From positions 1 through 7,570 of the forward strand of contig CALGUJ010000375.1 in the NCBI GenBank assembly GCA_937902055.1: 7,570 nt of DNA. The letters run 5' to 3'. The DNA is from an uncultured Pelolinea sp. (GTDB lineage Bacteria; Chloroflexota; Anaerolineae; Anaerolineales; Anaerolineaceae). The position numbers and the translations under genes were made by a program. The notes under the pieces are model-generated. The model was not told the origin of the DNA. It ran no database searches and saw only the letters and a list, made by a program, of their open reading frames with translations. Shown in pieces: positions 5,200-7,570 of the stretch (its first letter is position 1; every line of letters starts with the position of its first letter).

Positions 5200-6480
5200 A
5201 TGATGGTTCATGCTGCCTCGGTTGAGATCGATATCACTCCCCCGATCGGGGGAAAAATGGCCGGTTACGGCGCGCGCACGGAGGTCAGCAGGGGAATTCA
5301 TGACCCCCTGAAAGCCCAGGTGCTCCAAATCCGGGTGCAGGATTCTTCTGCGCTGATCGTGACCATGGATTTACTGGCGATTCAGGCGCAGTTCTCAGAA
5401 AAGGTTCGGGCTGCTATCAGCCGGGTGACCGGCGTTGACGAAAACCGCATCATGTTGACCTGTTCACACACCCACTCCGGCCCGCAGGGATTCAACCTGG
5501 ATGACGTGATCCTGCAGGAGAGCCCGGACGAGAGTTTACAGGAGATCACTCTGCGGAAACTGGCAGGAGCCGCCCGCGGAGTGGAAAAACTGCTCCAACC
5601 GGTCAAGATATCCCTAGGATACGCTGATGGCAGCGGGGCAGGCTTGAACCGCAACGATGCGCTGAACGGGTTATCGGACCAACAGGTAACCGTTCTAAGG
5701 GTGGATAATCTCAACGGAGAGCCGATCGCCGTGCTTTACAATTACGGCTGCCATCCGACCGTGATGGGATCGGACAACCTTTTGATCAGCGCCGATTACC
5801 CGGGCGCAGTGCGCAGGTGCCTGAGTGGGATTTATCCGGAAACGGTTTTTCATTTTGTTAACGGTTCGGCGGGCGATGTCAGCACGCGTTTCACCCGCCG
5901 GAGCGCATCGTTCGACGAAGTCGAACGTATCGGCCGGATCGTGGCCGGGGCCGTGCTGCAGGCCATGAATACTGCCGAGCCGATCGAGGTGGACTCGCTT
6001 GACGACCAATGGGCGGATGTGGATTTGCCTTTGAAAGAGTTCCCGACTATCCAGGAAGCTAATGAACTTATCCAAACCTTGCGAGCTGAATTGACTGAAA
6101 AGCAAAAAGCCAACGCACCCGCGGCCGAAATGCGCAAGATCGTGACAAAAGCGGAGGGCGCTGAAATCCTGCTGCAGCAGATCAGGCAATTTGAAAGCGT
6201 GAAGAGCCTGCCGGCTAAACTGCAGCTGCTGCGCTTCGGGCCTTTATCGCTGGTTGGTGTGCCGGGTGAGCCCTTCTCAAAGACTTTCCTGGATATCAAA
6301 GAGCGCACCCATCCCCAAAAAATCATGTTGATTGGGTACGCCAACGATTGCAAAGGATACTTCCCCGAGTCGGCTCCCGGTTTGCCCGGAACGTATGAAA
6401 ATTTCGTCAGTCCCTTTTCTTCCGATGCCGCATTGAATATTAAAGATACAATTATCCAAATGTTAAAGGGAGCAAAATGA
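5200..6480 (+). CDS. Neutral/alkaline ceramidase-family zinc amidase, cytosolic, catalytic domain only
   Basis: A 426-residue member of the neutral/alkaline non-lysosomal ceramidase N-terminal domain family (zinc-dependent amidases known for splitting N-acylsphingosine). Motifs in order: VEIDITPP (8-15); TCSHTHSGP (87-95) with H90 and H92; NYGCHPTVMGS with H185; SADYPG; NGSAGDVSTR with the expected nucleophile S228; VPGEPFSK with E357; GYANDCKGYFP with Y380. H90, H185, E357 and Y380 match the zinc-ligand pattern of the family. A helical, coiled-coil-like Glu/Lys/Ala insert sits near 285-330. There is no signal peptide and no C-terminal Ig-like domain (characterised enzymes are longer), so this is probably cytosolic. 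GGAG (5190-5193) lies six bases before ATG 5200; a TTG at 5188 precedes the SD and is rejected. In a PTS operon, a plausible substrate is an N-acyl amino-sugar phosphate, but this is inference. Confidence 0.88.
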   Translation: MMVHAASVEIDITPPIGGKMAGYGARTEVSRGIHDPLKAQVLQIRVQDSSALIVTMDLLAIQAQFSEKVRAAISRVTGVDENRIMLTCSHTHSGPQGFNLDDVILQESPDESLQEITLRKLAGAARGVEKLLQPVKISLGYADGSGAGLNRNDALNGLSDQQVTVLRVDNLNGEPIAVLYNYGCHPTVMGSDNLLISADYPGAVRRCLSGIYPETVFHFVNGSAGDVSTRFTRRSASFDEVERIGRIVAGAVLQAMNTAEPIEVDSLDDQWADVDLPLKEFPTIQEANELIQTLRAELTEKQKANAPAAEMRKIVTKAEGAEILLQQIRQFESVKSLPAKLQLLRFGPLSLVGVPGEPFSKTFLDIKERTHPQKIMLIGYANDCKGYFPESAPGLPGTYENFVSPFSSDAALNIKDTIIQMLKGAK

Positions 6481-6893
6481 ATGAATTCTGGATAATCCGG
6501 ATGTTGGGCATTTTCTTTGTTATGCTCGGCGTTGTTATTCGCATGGGCTACCTGCGAAAGTTGTATTTTGCCAGCCGTGGGGGGATTTACGGTTACATTC
6601 CCATGGGCCTGGTATTCATCCTGTACACTTTTTACGAACCGGTAAAAGCAACCCGGCCGGAATTGATCTATTATTATTACGCAGCGTTCGGGATATTAAT
6701 CGCGGCCGCGGTCTATCTCAGCGTCGCAAAGCCGCGGTTTATTAAACCGGCCTGGACGATCTGGTTGGACAAATATCCGGAAAAAGTGATCAAGGCCATG
6801 ACGGATGATATCAAGAATAATCCGGATTGGGAGAAGAACACCATCGACGAAGAGGCCGTGGAACGTTGGGCAAAGAGTTTGAAGCGAAAATAA
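6477..6893 (+). CDS. Small three-helix membrane protein, unknown function
   Basis: A 138-residue protein I do not recognise. Three hydrophobic segments are visible at about residues 5-22, 37-53 and 64-84. They are followed by a charged soluble tail (about 85-138) rich in Lys, Asp, Glu and Trp, ending AKSLKRK. The first loop is basic (RMGYLRKLYFASR), which by the positive-inside rule would place it in the cytoplasm. The ATG overlaps the preceding stop as ATGA (6477-6480), and AAAGGGAG (6465-6472) lies upstream, so translation is probably coupled to the ceramidase-like gene. That coupling suggests a functional link, perhaps membrane anchoring or an accessory transport role, but nothing in the sequence identifies it. 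Confidence 0.75.
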   Translation: MNEFWIIRMLGIFFVMLGVVIRMGYLRKLYFASRGGIYGYIPMGLVFILYTFYEPVKATRPELIYYYYAAFGILIAAAVYLSVAKPRFIKPAWTIWLDKYPEKVIKAMTDDIKNNPDWEKNTIDEEAVERWAKSLKRK

Positions 6894-6906
6894 TATTTGA
6901 TATACT
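6879..6906 (+). promoter_or_regulatory. Promoter for a near-leaderless HAD mRNA
   Basis: TTGAAG (6879-6884, 4 of 6) is spaced 16 bases from TATACT (6901-6906, 5 of 6), which is preceded by TG at 6898-6899 to form an extended -10 (TGATATACT). Transcription should start around 6913, within about two bases of the ATG at 6915. It overlaps the end of the membrane-protein gene. No SD precedes that ATG, which fits leaderless translation from this promoter. Confidence 0.45.
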
Positions 6907-6914
6907 TGACGGCT

Positions 6915-7568
6915 ATGACCAATAGCCCCTCCAAGACGATATTATGTGATTTCGACGGGACCATTTCGCGCATCTGCCTGTGCGATTTCCTGTACGGCCA
7001 ATTCGCTTCCTGCGGCATGAAGTATACGGAAATGTGGACAGCCGGCAAGATCGGCACGCGGGAAGAGATCGACTCGACGTTTCAATACATCAGCGCGTCG
7101 CGCGAAGAAATGGAAAAAGCCCTGGATATCGTAGAATTGGTTCCGGGCTTTAGCCAGTTTTATAACCATTGCCGTGAAGCGGGGGACGAGTTGATCATCG
7201 TCAGCGATGGACTGGAATGGGCCATCCGTTACATGATCGCCAAAGCGGGCGTTACCGACATCCGGGTGATGGCCAATCGCATCTTTTTCGAGGAGCAGGG
7301 ATATCGATTCGAATTTCCGTATTTCAACCCTGTTTCTCCGAAAGCCGGCGTTCACAAATTGAGCATTGCCCGGAAGTTCAAAGATGCCGGCCAGCGCGTT
7401 TACTTGATTGGCGATGGGCGCACCGACTTTGAGGCGACGCAGGCAGCCGATTTTGTTTTTGCCCGTGATGCGCTTTGGGATTACTGCCGGGAAAACGGAA
7501 TTCCATCATTCCATTATGAGGATTTCTTTGATATCCTGGATTACGTAAAGAAGTCGAATAATCCATAA
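6915..7568 (+). CDS. MtnX-like HAD-superfamily phosphatase
   Basis: A 217-residue HAD-IB-type phosphatase resembling the MtnX-like group. Motif I is CDFDGTIS (11-18), with nucleophile D12 and acid/base D14. A helical cap follows at about 20-85. Motif II is IVSDG with S97. The motif III lysine is probably K143 in NPVSPKAG, and motif IV is IGDGRTDFEAT with G166-D171. All catalytic residues are in place. True MtnX works in methionine salvage, but no other salvage gene is present. In this setting a sugar-phosphate or related small phosphate ester is a plausible substrate. A TTG start at 6897 would add six residues but lies inside the likely promoter. ATG 6915 is preferred although no SD is visible, and the promoter position suggests leaderless translation. 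The gene is complete, with its stop two bases before the window end. Confidence 0.85.
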   Translation: MTNSPSKTILCDFDGTISRICLCDFLYGQFASCGMKYTEMWTAGKIGTREEIDSTFQYISASREEMEKALDIVELVPGFSQFYNHCREAGDELIIVSDGLEWAIRYMIAKAGVTDIRVMANRIFFEEQGYRFEFPYFNPVSPKAGVHKLSIARKFKDAGQRVYLIGDGRTDFEATQAADFVFARDALWDYCRENGIPSFHYEDFFDILDYVKKSNNP

Positions 7569-7570
7569 AA

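Noticed and set aside
1..7570. Search for CRISPR arrays, tRNA or rRNA genes, insertion sequences and attachment sites
   Set aside because: No spaced direct-repeat array, tRNA-like cloverleaf, transposase motif or terminal inverted repeat was seen by eye in either strand.

Overview
The window looks like a carbohydrate-uptake locus from an anaerobic or fermentative bacterium. It encodes a complete mannose-family phosphotransferase (PTS) permease with sugar-processing enzymes, next to a stand-alone two-component response regulator. Intergenic DNA is visibly AT-rich against more GC-balanced genes. Most starts have GGAG-type Shine-Dalgarno (SD) sites, one gene starts with TTG, and extended -10 promoters (TGnTATAAT type) occur. 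The overall style made me think of Chloroflexota (Anaerolineae) or a Firmicutes-like anaerobe, but the sequence does not settle the taxon.

Left part, minus strand (1-1282). The 5' end of a gene for a secreted protein (signal peptide plus an Ala/Pro/Asp-rich segment) runs off the left edge. A GC-rich hairpin lies in its presumed leader. Next comes a complete OmpR/PhoB-type response regulator with its own -10 box and intrinsic terminator, so it is probably monocistronic. No histidine kinase is visible.

Divergent intergenic region (1223-1807, about 585 bp). No convincing gene is present, but it holds several sequence structures: two interlocked inverted repeats (1289-1371), an 11-bp-period TGTAAA direct repeat, a LacI/cre-like operator candidate, a strong extended -10 promoter (1607-1615), and a leader of about 186 nt with inverted repeats and an SD-like element that serves no obvious start codon.

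Right part, plus strand (1808-7568). The order is PTS IIC, IID, [perfect 15-bp hairpin followed by U's], SIS-domain sugar-phosphate protein, PTS IIA, PTS IIB, neutral-ceramidase-like zinc amidase, small three-helix membrane protein, MtnX-like HAD phosphatase. The first seven read as one operon with short gaps or overlaps. The HAD gene appears to have its own promoter placed so that its mRNA would be nearly leaderless.

Working model (inference). The IIC/IID membrane channel and the IIA/IIB phosphorelay import and phosphorylate a sugar, plausibly an N-acylated amino sugar or glycan fragment. The SIS protein and the ceramidase-fold enzyme, which lacks a signal peptide and should be cytosolic, then act on the phosphorylated product, and the HAD phosphatase may dephosphorylate an intermediate. 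The ceramidase-like enzyme has all the expected metal ligands and the nucleophile serine but lacks the secreted-enzyme architecture. It is the best candidate here for undescribed chemistry: an N-acyl-sugar-phosphate amidase standing in for a NagA-type deacetylase.
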